DNA from: WLMZ01 sp031367435
Lineage (GTDB): Bacteria > Actinomycetota > Acidimicrobiia > Acidimicrobiales > Ilumatobacteraceae
DNA: 64,000 nt
Direction of reading: 5' to 3'
NCBI GenBank assembly: GCA_031367435.1
Contig: JANLPV010000100.1
Location: 1-64,000, forward strand
Shown here piece after piece: positions 43,156 to 52,671 of the stretch (positions within the stretch are counted from its first letter, which is position 1; every line of letters begins with the position of its first letter). The translations under genes were made by a program, and so were the position numbers. Below the pieces are notes generated by a model, which made no database searches, had not been told where the DNA came from, and saw only the letters and a list, made by a program, of their open reading frames with translations.

Positions 43156-43977
43156 ATGCAGATCACCTTGCTCGGCACCGGCAATCCCATACCCGATCCA
43201 CGACGTGCGGGGCCCTCGACGCTCGTTCGGGCCGCCGGATCAACGGTGCTCGTTGATTGCGGGCGAGGGGTGTTGATGCGGATGATGGGCGCCGGTTGCG
43301 TGCCGCCGATGCTCACCGCTGTGTTGGTGACGCATCTGCACAGTGACCATCTCACCGATCTCAACGACGTGATCACGATGCATTGGGTAATGAGCCCGAT
43401 GCCGATGACCTTGCGGATCTACGGTCCGGTCGGGACGAAGGCGTTTGTCGACGCGACGCTGCTGGGGCTTGCCCCCGACATCCAGTACCGCCTCGATCAC
43501 CACATCGACCTCAACCATTCGCCGATGGTGGAGGTCACCGAAGTTGCACCGGGTGATGAGTTCGCGCTTGGCACCGTCAATGTGGTGGTCGGCGCAACCG
43601 ATCACCGTCCGGTCGAGCCAACGGTCGCGTTCCGTCTCGACGATGGCACGCATTCGGTGGTGCTTGGTGGCGATGGCATTCCATGCGCCTCACTTGATGC
43701 GCTCGTAGCCGGGGCCGACGCATACGTGCAGACGGTGATTCGCGATGACCTTGTCAAACTGGTGCCCAGTCAGCGTCTGCAGGACATCCTTGATTACCAC
43801 TCAACCGTCGAGCAGGCCGCACAGACCGCGACGCGCGCCGGTGTATCCACGCTCGTACTCACCCATTACGTACCGTCTATCGCTCCAGGTGCAGACGACG
43901 AATGGAGGGCCCTTGCCGCCGCTCACTTCGCCGGCAACATCGTGCTTGGCGACGACCTCACCTCCGTTGATTTGTGA
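43156..43977 (+). CDS. MBL-fold metallo-hydrolase
   Basis: From ATG 43156 the protein has 273 residues with the zinc-binding motif THLHSDHLTD, then GATDHRPVEP, GGDGIP and LTHYVPS. The N-terminus (LLGTGNPIPDPRRAGPSTLV) resembles RNase Z/arylsulfatase-like MBL enzymes. It probably hydrolyses an ester or lactone. It starts a rightward set with a haloalkane dehalogenase, 15 bases downstream. Confidence 0.85.
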   Translation: MQITLLGTGNPIPDPRRAGPSTLVRAAGSTVLVDCGRGVLMRMMGAGCVPPMLTAVLVTHLHSDHLTDLNDVITMHWVMSPMPMTLRIYGPVGTKAFVDATLLGLAPDIQYRLDHHIDLNHSPMVEVTEVAPGDEFALGTVNVVVGATDHRPVEPTVAFRLDDGTHSVVLGGDGIPCASLDALVAGADAYVQTVIRDDLVKLVPSQRLQDILDYHSTVEQAAQTATRAGVSTLVLTHYVPSIAPGADDEWRALAAAHFAGNIVLGDDLTSVDL

Positions 43978-43992
43978 CCTGAGGAGCAACCC

Positions 43993-44901
43993 ATGAAAAC
44001 CCTGCGCACCCCTGACGATCGTTTCAACGACCTGCCCGACTACGACTTCGAACCGCATTACCTGCAGATCGCCGATGGCGATGGTGGCACATTGCGTGTG
44101 CATTACATCGATGAGGGTCCTGCGGATGCAGCGCCCATTCTGTTGATGCACGGCGAGCCCTCGTGGTCGTTCCTCTACCGACACATGATTCCGGTCTTGG
44201 TTGCTGCTGGACATCGTTGTGTCGCTCCTGATCTCGTCGGCTTCGGTCGCTCTGACAAACCCACCGAGGTCACCGACTACACCTATGCCCGACACGTGCG
44301 CTGGATGAGCGAGGTCATCTTCGATCAACTCGATCTTGTCGACATCACGTACTTCGGCCAGGACTGGGGCGGCCTCATCGGCTTGCGCGTGCTCGCCGAG
44401 CAACCCGAGCGGTACGCGCGAGTAGTGATCTCCAACACGGGCCTTCCCACGGCCGATCGAAAACTCAGCGATGCCTTTCTCGCATGGCAGAAGTACTCGA
44501 AGGAATCGCCCGACTTCAACATCGGCAAGATCGTGAGCGGCGGCTGTGCCACAAACGTGAGCGCCGAGGTCATCGCTGCGTACGACGCCCCCTTTCCCGA
44601 CGACACCTACAAAGCAGGCGCGCGAATCTTTCCGTCGCTGGTGCCCCGCTCGCTCGATGACCCAGCGCATATCGCCAACGTGGCCGCGTGGGATGTGCTG
44701 CGCACGTTCGATCGACCGTTTCTGTGCGCGTTCAGCGATCTTGACGCCGTGACCAAAGGCGGTGAGAGCATCTTCATTCGAAATGTGCCAGGTGCCGTAG
44801 GGCAACCGCACACCACGATTGTTGGCGGCGGACACTTCGTGCAGCAAGACAAGGGGCCAGAATTGGCTCACGTGATTCTCGACCTGATGGCAAAGACCTG
44901 A
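43993..44901 (+). CDS. Haloalkane dehalogenase
   Basis: The 302-residue alpha/beta hydrolase has HGEPSWSFLYRH, nucleophile D124 in YFGQDWGGLIG (with the adjacent halide-binding Trp), and a catalytic His in IVGGGHFVQQDKG. This matches the HLD-I (DhlA-like) group, which hydrolyses C-halogen bonds to alcohols. GAGGAG precedes the ATG. It is coupled with SRPBCC and sulfatase genes downstream. Confidence 0.85.
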   Translation: MKTLRTPDDRFNDLPDYDFEPHYLQIADGDGGTLRVHYIDEGPADAAPILLMHGEPSWSFLYRHMIPVLVAAGHRCVAPDLVGFGRSDKPTEVTDYTYARHVRWMSEVIFDQLDLVDITYFGQDWGGLIGLRVLAEQPERYARVVISNTGLPTADRKLSDAFLAWQKYSKESPDFNIGKIVSGGCATNVSAEVIAAYDAPFPDDTYKAGARIFPSLVPRSLDDPAHIANVAAWDVLRTFDRPFLCAFSDLDAVTKGGESIFIRNVPGAVGQPHTTIVGGGHFVQQDKGPELAHVILDLMAKT

Positions 44902-44902
44902 C

Positions 44903-45328
44903 ATGGCAACTCTGCGACGCGAGATCCGCATTCATCGTTGCGCAGCGGACGTGTGGAAGGTGGTCGGTCGTCCCGAGATTTTGCACCTGTGGTTCCCGGG
45001 CGTCGCGAGCTGCACAGTGGATGGCAACATCCGCGTCATCACGCTGCGCTCGGGCATCCCAATGCCCGAGGAGATCGTCACCAACGACTCGATCCAGCGC
45101 CGCTTTCAGTACCGCATTACGTCGCCACTGTTTCGCCAGCACCTCGCCACCATCGATGTCATCGACCTCGAGGACGACACCTGTGTCGTGGTGTATTCCA
45201 CCGATGCCGATCCGGCTGTGATGGCACTTGTCATCGGTGGTGCCACCACGGGCGCGCTCGAAGAACTTCGTCAACAATTCGAATCGGGTATCGGGCCGGC
45301 GCTCGATGCCGTAGGAGGACTCGTCTGA
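44903..45328 (+). CDS. SRPBCC-family (polyketide cyclase/START-like) protein
   Basis: The 141-residue protein starts one base after the dehalogenase stop. The pattern REIRIHRCAADVWKVVGRPEILHLWFPGV is typical of SRPBCC ligand-binding folds, which bind hydrophobic small molecules. The C-terminal helix (ALEELRQQFESGIGPALDAV) closes the cavity. Its role may be binding the substrate or product of the neighbouring hydrolases. Confidence 0.75.
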   Translation: MATLRREIRIHRCAADVWKVVGRPEILHLWFPGVASCTVDGNIRVITLRSGIPMPEEIVTNDSIQRRFQYRITSPLFRQHLATIDVIDLEDDTCVVVYSTDADPAVMALVIGGATTGALEELRQQFESGIGPALDAVGGLV

Positions 45329-46899
45329 TGGGCCGCAAGATTTTGTTTGTCACCACCGATCAGCAGCGGTATGACACGCTGGGTTGCAATGGCGGCACCA
45401 TCGCGCGTACGCCAGTCGTCGACGCGCTCGCCGCGAACGGTGTGCGTTACGAACGTGCCGTCCCGCAATCAGTGGTGTGCATGCCGTCTCGTTCAACAAT
45501 GCTCACCGGTCAATATCCGAGCACGCATGGGGTGTGGGTGAACGGCGTGCCGCTACCGGTGGATGCGCCGTCGGTGGCAGCGTTGCTCTACCGCGCCGGC
45601 TATCGCACTGCCCTCGTCGGCAAGCCGCACTTCGAACCTTTCCTTGATCCGTTCGGGAAGTTCACCGAAAACTCACTGTCGGGTCAGGGTAAAGAGACGC
45701 AGGAGAATCAGCCGTGGTTCGACGGTTCGACCGGACCGCACCGCGGCTTTGAGCACCTCGAGTTCTCCACGCATGGCGGCGCTGGTCAGTTGCACTATGC
45801 GCGGTGGCTGATGGCGAATCATCCCGAGGCGATTGGCATGTTCTATCCCGTGCTCGACGCCACCTTCGAAGTCAATGCTGCTGGCGGTGGCGAAACGGAT
45901 GCTCCACAAGTGCACGTGAACAAGATGCCCAAAGAGTGGTATCACACCGATTGGGTCGCAGATCGAACGATCTCATGGCTCGACTCGTTGCAGGCCGACG
46001 ATGACTGGTTCTGCTGGATGAGCTTTCCCGATCCCCATCATCCATGGGATCCGCCCGAAGCCGAGGTCGGTCGTATCGATTGGCACGACGTCGATCTGCC
46101 CGCTGGCTATCCCACCTCGGCATCCGAGCGCGAGCGCATTCTCGATGGCAAGCCGCGCCACTGGCGCAAGTGGTACGACGGCGAACTTGTGTCGAACTAC
46201 GAGGCGCCCAAGCACTGGGTGCCCGCCACGCTCACCGCCGATCAACTTCGTGAGGTCACGGCCCTCAATGCCGTTGAGTGCGAGCTCATCGACGAAGCAC
46301 TCGGTCGAGTGATGTCGGCCATCGCCGCGCGCGGTTGGGGCGACGACGTCGATGTCATCTTCACGACCGATCATGGCGAACTCGGTGGCGATTTTGGGCT
46401 GATGTTCAAAGGCCCGTATCACGTCGATGGGCTGATGCGCCTGCCGCTCATCTGGCGGCCCGCGCCGTCGATCGCAGTTGCACCATCGGTGGTCTCGCGT
46501 CCGGTTGGTCTCATCGACATTGCGCCTACGTTGTGCACCATTGCGGGTCTTGCGCCAGCCGAATGGATGCAGGGCAAGCCGTTGCCGGTGCACGATGCCG
46601 ACGCGGATGCGCGTGGCATCGACAAGGTGCTCACCGAATGGGACAGCGAGTTGTTTGGCGTTGCCGTGCATCTACGTACCGTGACGCGCGACGGATGGGT
46701 ATGCACCGCGTACATGCCCGGCTATGTGCACGATGGAACCGAGGGCGAGTTGTACAACCTGGCCGACGATCCGTTGCAACAGGTGAACTTGTGGGACGAC
46801 CCGACGTCCGCGTCGATGCGTAGCGATCTCGTTGCCGATCTGTGGGACAGCCAGCCACCTCTGCATCAACCTCGTCTCGCGTTGATTGCTCCGGTGTGA
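45328..46899 (+). CDS. Sulfatase (formylglycine-type)
   Basis: ATG 45328 overlaps the preceding stop. The 523-residue protein has FVTTDQQRYDTLGC (metal site), the formylglycine signature C-M-P-S-R (VVCMPSRSTMLTG), KPHF, and TDHGELGGDFGL. It resembles arylsulfatase/choline-sulfatase-type enzymes without a signal peptide. It requires a formylglycine-generating enzyme, not found in this window. It sits in one operon with the dehalogenase and a propeller-like gene. Confidence 0.88.
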   Translation: MGRKILFVTTDQQRYDTLGCNGGTIARTPVVDALAANGVRYERAVPQSVVCMPSRSTMLTGQYPSTHGVWVNGVPLPVDAPSVAALLYRAGYRTALVGKPHFEPFLDPFGKFTENSLSGQGKETQENQPWFDGSTGPHRGFEHLEFSTHGGAGQLHYARWLMANHPEAIGMFYPVLDATFEVNAAGGGETDAPQVHVNKMPKEWYHTDWVADRTISWLDSLQADDDWFCWMSFPDPHHPWDPPEAEVGRIDWHDVDLPAGYPTSASERERILDGKPRHWRKWYDGELVSNYEAPKHWVPATLTADQLREVTALNAVECELIDEALGRVMSAIAARGWGDDVDVIFTTDHGELGGDFGLMFKGPYHVDGLMRLPLIWRPAPSIAVAPSVVSRPVGLIDIAPTLCTIAGLAPAEWMQGKPLPVHDADADARGIDKVLTEWDSELFGVAVHLRTVTRDGWVCTAYMPGYVHDGTEGELYNLADDPLQQVNLWDDPTSASMRSDLVADLWDSQPPLHQPRLALIAPV

Positions 46900-48161
46900 G
46901 CGCATACTGGCCCAGCCCATGGCCCGGTGAGGACGGCGGTCCGCGCCGGTTGCAAGCGTCGCCATCACCCGGGGTTGCACTCGGCATCACGCCGGGTGTC
47001 GAAGTTGCGGTGACCTCACGTGAAGCGATGGCGAGCACGATGGTGGTGCTGCGCGAGCCCGGTGAGGTGTATCTGTTGCGGCACACGATGGGTCTCGACA
47101 CGGTGTCGTGGGTGGAACAGATCGATCCCGAGACGCTCGAGCCCATGCGGCGATCACCCGACCTGATGGCTGGGCCGATGTGGCCGGGTGCCCTCGCCGC
47201 GCACGCCAACGGATCGTTGTACGTGGTGTTCGGACGTTATGCCCATCGCCTCTCCTGCGACACCTCGCTGATCGCGAGTCGAGAGCTACCACGCGATCGT
47301 CCCTACAACAGCTTTGTCATCCTGCCCGACGGTCACATTGCGACGAAAGACTTCGCCGGTGATCGCCCGTTGCAGGATTCGGCGGCTGCCGCGCCGGCCG
47401 ACTCGGAGCTCATCATCCTCGAACCGGAGCGGCTCGAGATCGTTGCCCGCCTTGAACTTCCCGAGGCATCGATCGCGCGCATTTCGGCTGACGACAACGA
47501 CGTGTATGTGGTTGGTGACACGAGCCTGATGCGAGTTCGTTGGGATGGTTCATCGCTCACGCTCGACGCGTCGTTTACCGCGCCGTATCGCACGTTGCCT
47601 GGACAGACATACGGCTGGGATCCTGTCGTCGCCTCTGGTGCCGCGTGGTTTCTTGACAACGGCGATGGTGGCACTCGCTATGCCGGCACGATGCGTGGCT
47701 GCGGCATCTCTGAAGCTCCGCTGCATCTCGTGCGTGTCGGTCTCGACACAGCCGATGTCACGCTCACCGAGATTTGCGGGCTACCGAACGGTCTCATTGT
47801 GAATCCGCCGATCATCGATCCGCAGCGGCGAATTGCCGTTGGTTACGACAGCGGCAATGGTGTGCTCGCCGCCTTCTCGTTCGATGAGCATGGCGTGACC
47901 ACACCGCTGTGGAGTCGAGAGCAGAACCACGCGTGCCACCCCATGCTGTTTGCCGAGACCGGTGAGCTGTTGACCAACGATCACGACGGCACACGGTTCA
48001 TAGATCAGTTCGTGGTGCTCGATATCAGCACCGGCGACGAGCTGCTGCGAGCGGACTCTGGCAGTCCAGCGCAGTCGGTGCTGTTTCCCGCACCTGGCTT
48101 TCACCGCGACGTGTACCTGTGCACCTTCACCACCGTGAGTCGGCTTGCCGTCGTAGGGTAG
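46896..48161 (+). CDS. Probable beta-propeller protein of unknown function
   Basis: GTG 46896 overlaps the sulfatase stop. The 421-residue protein is built of repeated beta-rich blades (AAHANGSLYVVFG, FVILPDGHIATKDF, ISADDNDVYVVGD, NGVLAAFSFDEHG), suggesting a six- or seven-bladed propeller. No signal peptide or enzyme motif is recognised. Coupling with the sulfatase and dehalogenase suggests a common pathway. Confidence 0.6.
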   Translation: MSAYWPSPWPGEDGGPRRLQASPSPGVALGITPGVEVAVTSREAMASTMVVLREPGEVYLLRHTMGLDTVSWVEQIDPETLEPMRRSPDLMAGPMWPGALAAHANGSLYVVFGRYAHRLSCDTSLIASRELPRDRPYNSFVILPDGHIATKDFAGDRPLQDSAAAAPADSELIILEPERLEIVARLELPEASIARISADDNDVYVVGDTSLMRVRWDGSSLTLDASFTAPYRTLPGQTYGWDPVVASGAAWFLDNGDGGTRYAGTMRGCGISEAPLHLVRVGLDTADVTLTEICGLPNGLIVNPPIIDPQRRIAVGYDSGNGVLAAFSFDEHGVTTPLWSREQNHACHPMLFAETGELLTNDHDGTRFIDQFVVLDISTGDELLRADSGSPAQSVLFPAPGFHRDVYLCTFTTVSRLAVVG

Positions 48162-48165
48162 GCGC

Positions 48166-49221
48166 ATGATCGCGCTCCTCGTTGCCGGCTCGATCGCGTT
48201 CGCGATTTCGCTGTCTGGCACCGGCTGGCTCGAGCGGTTCATGCGTCGTCGCGGTCGGAGCCAACCGATCTTGGAACTGAACGCCGCGAACAAAGTGGTG
48301 CCCCAGCACCAGCACAAGTCGGGTACCCCAACAATGGGCGGTCTCGCAGTGCTCGCCGCGGCAGCATTGGGATATCTACTCAGCCACATTCGCAAAGGTG
48401 TGGTGTTTTCGAATCAAACCCTCGTGATGTTCGCGGGTGTGCTGGCGATGGCACTCATTGGTTTCGTGGATGACTACATCAAGATTCGCCTGAAGCGCAA
48501 CCGCGGCGTGTTGTGGAAGCTCAAGGGATACATCACGTTGCTCGTGTCCTTCGGTATCGCAGCAGCGTTGGTGGCGAGCACCGACATCGACACGCATCTG
48601 TCGATTACGCGAGCCAGCCTTCCGGGTTGGCAGCTCGGTCCGGTGCTGTGGGTGATCTGGGCCGGGGCGATCATCTTCTGCACCGCCAATGCCGTCAACG
48701 TCACCGACGGTCTCGATGGTCTCGCCGGCGGCTCGGCAATGTTCGCCTTTGCCGCCTTTGCCGTTATCGCGTTCGTTGGTTTCAGGAATCACGATTTGTA
48801 TCCGTCGCTCATCAACCCATACGACCTCGCCGTCTTTGCTGCGGCCTTCGCCGGGGCCTGCGCCGGCTTTCTTTGGTGGAATGCGGCCCCAGCGCGAATC
48901 TTCATGGGCGACGTGGGTGCGTTGGCCATTGGCACCGCGCTTGCACTGTTGGCGTTGTCGACGAACACCCAACTCTTGCTGCCTCTGCTGTGCGGCCTCA
49001 ACGTGATCGAGATCGGGTCGGTCGCCATTCAGATGGGCGTGTTCAAAGCAACTCGCGGCAAGCGACGCGTGTTTCGTTTGTCGCCCATCCATCATCACTT
49101 CGAGATGGCAGGTTGGGCCGAAACAACCGTGATCGTGCGCTTCTGGCTGATCGCTGGCTTCTTCGTGATGTGTGGACTTGGCCTCTTCATCGCCGACTTC
49201 ACCGCTCAGGCAGCGCGCTGA
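48166..49221 (+). CDS. mraY: MraY, phospho-MurNAc-pentapeptide transferase
   Basis: The 351-residue protein with about ten membrane helices carries SGTPTMGGLAVL, the Asp pair in GFVDDYIK, NAVNVTDGLDGLAGG, FMGDVGALAIG and SPIHHHFEMAGW. All are hallmarks of MraY, which makes lipid I from UDP-MurNAc-pentapeptide and undecaprenyl phosphate. The usual mur/fts neighbours are absent; it follows a propeller gene by 4 bases. It may be a second copy or a relocated gene. Confidence 0.88.
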   Translation: MIALLVAGSIAFAISLSGTGWLERFMRRRGRSQPILELNAANKVVPQHQHKSGTPTMGGLAVLAAAALGYLLSHIRKGVVFSNQTLVMFAGVLAMALIGFVDDYIKIRLKRNRGVLWKLKGYITLLVSFGIAAALVASTDIDTHLSITRASLPGWQLGPVLWVIWAGAIIFCTANAVNVTDGLDGLAGGSAMFAFAAFAVIAFVGFRNHDLYPSLINPYDLAVFAAAFAGACAGFLWWNAAPARIFMGDVGALAIGTALALLALSTNTQLLLPLLCGLNVIEIGSVAIQMGVFKATRGKRRVFRLSPIHHHFEMAGWAETTVIVRFWLIAGFFVMCGLGLFIADFTAQAAR

Positions 49222-49237
49222 GCTGAGGCGATATCGC

Positions 49238-50503
49238 TCAGGCGATCTCGGTGCCGTTCGGCCGATACGTGTGCCAATAGCCGTTGACATCGCGTGCGGT
49301 GGCAAAGCTGCGGGCCTTCCACCGATTGTGGCGTGCACACAGCGGGGCCGCGTTGGCAATGTTGGTGACGCCGTTGTGTTGCCACTCGTGGAGGTGATCG
49401 GCTTGACATCGCCCGGATGGCTGCTCGCATCCGGGCCAGATACATCGAGACGAACCCAGCAGCACGGCTTGGCGTTGGTTACCCGTGAACAGTCGTCGCT
49501 TACGACCAAGGTCGATGATCACACCCGCAGAATCGACCACCACCCGCCTGATATGACCGATCAGGGCGGCGGCCAAGACGTCGTTCGGTGAGAGCAGTGT
49601 GCCGTTGCTGGTCTCGGATCGCCACCATCGCGGATCAGGTGTCGCCGACGAAGGCGTGGGTGAATTGGGGCCACCCGCGGCATGAACGACCGCGGCTTCC
49701 AAGGTTTCGAGCGTGATGATGATGTTCACCACTGGCTCGGGTGCCTGGGCCGAGGCCGAGGTGCTGGCCGCCGCAAGAAACACGCGATGGAACGCATCGA
49801 AGCGGCGTTGGGCGTCGGTGCGCGGCATCAGCGCCGGACAGGCTGCATCACCGTGAGCGTCAAGAGTGGCCGCCCAATCAATTGCGAACTCCTCATCGAC
49901 GAAACGCTGAAAGATCTCCATGATGCTCACGCCTTGCGCAGAACCACCACGCGCGCGGATGTCGACGGCAACGTCGCCCACCACGATGCTCGCCGTGCGG
50001 TTGCGGTCGGCGGCCTCGTGATCGCGGAACGAACCGTCGGCGTCGGCGAGCATCTCCCACCGGCGCATGACGAGACTGAATTCATCGAACGACAGGTGCT
50101 GGGCATGCTCGACGAGCAACTCGACAACGTCGAGCAGCTGCGCGCCGGAGCGTGGATTCGCGAACCCACGAGCCAACGCCTGCAGTTGTGCGACGCCGAG
50201 CTTGCCAGCCGCGGCAGCCTGGGCAACCAGGGACGATGCGTGTAACAGACGACCGACACGTGCGCTCGAGAGGGCTTCAGATGTCGACCACCGGCGTTGC
50301 GCGCGGCACCAGCCCTTGACCGTTGCATGACCATCGACCGCATACAGAGCTCGCCGATCGACCTCGTTCACGACGATGGCCAACCGCGCCTCGAGCCGAC
50401 GCCGCTCGCCATCGAGCTGCGCGAACAACTCAGCCAAGTGCTCGAGGTCGGTATCTGCATTGATCCCGCCGGTCTGCTCGTGGGTCAACGGTTGAGCGAA
50501 CAT
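49238..50503 (-). CDS. DUF222/HNH endonuclease-domain protein
   Basis: The 421-residue protein has a helical DUF222-like N-terminal half (residues ~25-250) and a C-terminal HNH motif (SSRCIWPGCEQPSGRCQADHLHEWQHNG ... NAAPLCARHNRWK). Both Cys pairs and the H-N-H residues are present. Such genes occur in many copies in actinobacteria (13E12-like) and may be mobile. ATG 50503 lies 7 bases after a TATTAT -10 box. Confidence 0.85.
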   Translation of the reverse strand: MFAQPLTHEQTGGINADTDLEHLAELFAQLDGERRRLEARLAIVVNEVDRRALYAVDGHATVKGWCRAQRRWSTSEALSSARVGRLLHASSLVAQAAAAGKLGVAQLQALARGFANPRSGAQLLDVVELLVEHAQHLSFDEFSLVMRRWEMLADADGSFRDHEAADRNRTASIVVGDVAVDIRARGGSAQGVSIMEIFQRFVDEEFAIDWAATLDAHGDAACPALMPRTDAQRRFDAFHRVFLAAASTSASAQAPEPVVNIIITLETLEAAVVHAAGGPNSPTPSSATPDPRWWRSETSNGTLLSPNDVLAAALIGHIRRVVVDSAGVIIDLGRKRRLFTGNQRQAVLLGSSRCIWPGCEQPSGRCQADHLHEWQHNGVTNIANAAPLCARHNRWKARSFATARDVNGYWHTYRPNGTEIA

Positions 50504-50510
50504 GTGTTCG

Positions 50511-50516
50511 ATAATA
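50511..50516 (-). promoter_or_regulatory. -10 box of the DUF222/HNH gene
   Basis: TATTAT on the minus strand is followed by 7 bases and ATG 50503, again a leaderless arrangement. No clear -35 hexamer is seen. The overlapping GATAAT on the plus strand may serve the divergent GNAT gene. Confidence 0.4.
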
Positions 50517-50592
50517 ACACATGGGTGTCACAGAGTTACCGACGCCGGATGGAATCCTGTCCGGCCAAGGAGCGTGGCTCTACGCTGTCGCC

Positions 50593-51216
50593 GTGACCGA
50601 CGTCCGTAGTTCCGAGATCGTCATCGACAAGATGCTCAAGGCCGATCAACCCGAAGCGCTCGCCGCGCTCGCTCGTGCATTCTGGCCCGACCCGCTGTTC
50701 GGATTCTTCGCGCGTGATCGACTCTGGGAGCATCAGACATTGGGTCGCTCATTCTCGGTATTCCTGGCCGACGCCTCGCCCTTCGACACCAGTTGGGTCG
50801 CGCGGGCCGGCTCTCGTGTCGTCGGAGCAGCGGTCTGGTTGCCGCCGGGCGCGATGCCACGCTCGCGAAGGCGCGAGACGGTCGTGCAGGCGCGCATGGC
50901 CCGCCTTCTCATCACCGGTCGTAACCGTCGGCGCGGTATGGAATTGCTCGCGGCTGTCGACAAGCTGCATCCGCACGAACCGCATTGGTACTTGGCCCTT
51001 CTTGGCACAGATCCGTTGGTGCAGGGGCGCGGCGCAGGTGCTCGCCTCCTCGAGCCGGCGCTCGACCGCGCCGACGAGGCCGGCGTCCTTTCCTATCTTG
51101 AAACGCAAAAGGAGCAGAACCTCGCCTTCTACGCGAGGCATGGTTTCGTGTTAGCCAATGAGGTTCGCATCGAAGGGTCACCGCCCGTGTGGGCGATGCG
51201 GCGCGAGCCGCGCTGA
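50593..51216 (+). CDS. GNAT-family N-acetyltransferase
   Basis: The start is GTG 50593; an in-frame ATG at 50521 adds 24 residues of low similarity to the family. The ~207-residue protein shows the acetyl-CoA loop LALLGTDPLVQGRGAGARLLEPALDRADE and YLETQKEQNLAFYARHGFVL. It transfers an acetyl group to an unknown amine. It is separate from the divergent HNH gene. Confidence 0.85.
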   Translation: MTDVRSSEIVIDKMLKADQPEALAALARAFWPDPLFGFFARDRLWEHQTLGRSFSVFLADASPFDTSWVARAGSRVVGAAVWLPPGAMPRSRRRETVVQARMARLLITGRNRRRGMELLAAVDKLHPHEPHWYLALLGTDPLVQGRGAGARLLEPALDRADEAGVLSYLETQKEQNLAFYARHGFVLANEVRIEGSPPVWAMRREPR

Positions 51217-51313
51217 TTCGCCAGAGCGCGAACACAAGAACGCCAGCGCGCGAGCGTGCCGCGCAAACAGCATCCGCGACTCGGCCGACCCACTGGTACC
51301 GTAGAAAGTTGCT

Positions 51314-52567
51314 GTGAGCAACCATCCGTTTCGCCCTCTCCGTCACCGATCGGTGCTGCTCATCTGGGGCGCAGGTGTCGTGTCCGATGCCGGAACCTGG
51401 ATTCAACTGGTCGTGGTCGGCAGCCTCGTCGCTGCCAATACGGGCAGCGCGTTGCAGACCGGGCTCATTGCGTTGGCCACGTTCATGCCACAGGGCATTG
51501 CCGCGCCCGTTGGCGGCCTACTGGCCGACCGCTTCGACCGCAGTCGGGTCTTTGTGGGCGGTCTCGCCGGTCAGGCCGCCTTCACGACGGTGCTTGCCGT
51601 GCTGCTCGGTGTTGGGGTTCGAACGCCCATCGCACTGGCTGCACTCATCATGTGCGCGAGCGCGATGGGTTCCATCGGGGCACCGGCCTACTCGGCGATG
51701 CTTCCCGATCTGGTGCCACCCGAAGAACTGATGGCGATGTCATCGCTCGGCATCTACTCATGGAATGCCGGTCGAATCGTTGGTCCGCTACTTGGCACAG
51801 TGCTCGCCCGTTCAGCCGGACCTGCGTGGACCGTCGCAATCAACGCGGTCACGTTCGCGTGTCTCGCTCTTGCGGTGCTCGCATTACGGCGCAAGTTCAT
51901 CCCACATGACACCGAACCCGGCTCGATACGCGTGCGTCTCGTCGAAGGTTGGATGACGGCGCGCAGCATCCGTTCGTGCGTCTTTGGAATCGCCGCTGTG
52001 ACGGTGCTGAACCTGTTCGTCGGTCCGTTCATGGGCCTCATCCCGGCCTATGTGGATGAGGTCTTTCACGGTGGTGTTGGCCTGGTGGGCACCTTCAGTT
52101 CGCTGCAGGGCATCGGCGCGATTCTTGGCACGCTGCTCGTCACTGCGCTGAGCCCGCGCTATGGGCGCTCGCGCATCATGGTCGTGGTCGCGGCAGTGTT
52201 GGTCACCTCGTACCTCTCGTATGCGCTTGCACCAACGGCAGCGTTTGCCGCGGTGAGTGTGATCGGTCTTGGTGCGTGTACGGCGAGCACGTTCACCACG
52301 ATGATGTACATCGTCCAACGCGATGCGCCTCATGCTCAGCGGGGCCGGGTCATGTCGATTTTGCAGGCACTTGTCGGGTTCAGCTACGGCATCGGCATTC
52401 TGTGGCTCGGTATGGTCGGCGATGCAGCGGGTCTACGTGTGGCGTTCGCAATCTCCGCTGGCATGGTGGGCCTGATGACGGTTCTTCTGGCGCGGCGCCT
52501 GCCCGATTGGCGGAACTCGATCGATCACGGTTCGTCACGTGCTGCCGTGAGCGCGACCGTTGGTTGA
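51314..52567 (+). CDS. MFS exporter (EntS/MFS_3-like)
   Basis: GTG 51314 starts a 417-residue transporter with twelve probable helices. The conserved loop reads GGLLADRFDRSRV; the rest resembles exporters of the enterobactin type (MLPDLVPPEELMAMSSLGIYSWNAGRIVGPLLG). Substrate unknown. It is not coupled to neighbours; 104 bases separate it from the ABC importer. Confidence 0.85.
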   Translation: MSNHPFRPLRHRSVLLIWGAGVVSDAGTWIQLVVVGSLVAANTGSALQTGLIALATFMPQGIAAPVGGLLADRFDRSRVFVGGLAGQAAFTTVLAVLLGVGVRTPIALAALIMCASAMGSIGAPAYSAMLPDLVPPEELMAMSSLGIYSWNAGRIVGPLLGTVLARSAGPAWTVAINAVTFACLALAVLALRRKFIPHDTEPGSIRVRLVEGWMTARSIRSCVFGIAAVTVLNLFVGPFMGLIPAYVDEVFHGGVGLVGTFSSLQGIGAILGTLLVTALSPRYGRSRIMVVVAAVLVTSYLSYALAPTAAFAAVSVIGLGACTASTFTTMMYIVQRDAPHAQRGRVMSILQALVGFSYGIGILWLGMVGDAAGLRVAFAISAGMVGLMTVLLARRLPDWRNSIDHGSSRAAVSATVG

Positions 52568-52671
52568 GGTCGTGACGCGTCGTTAGAAGGTTTGTTCCCA
52601 GAGTTGTTCTTCGGTGGTCGAGCTGCTCCAGCTAGTGTGCTGAGTACCGCATTCCAAACAAGGGGAGGAAC

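Noticed and set aside
49172..50245. Rightward open frames opposite the DUF222/HNH gene
   Set aside because: They are high-GC shadow frames with Arg/His-rich composition and no recognisable motif.
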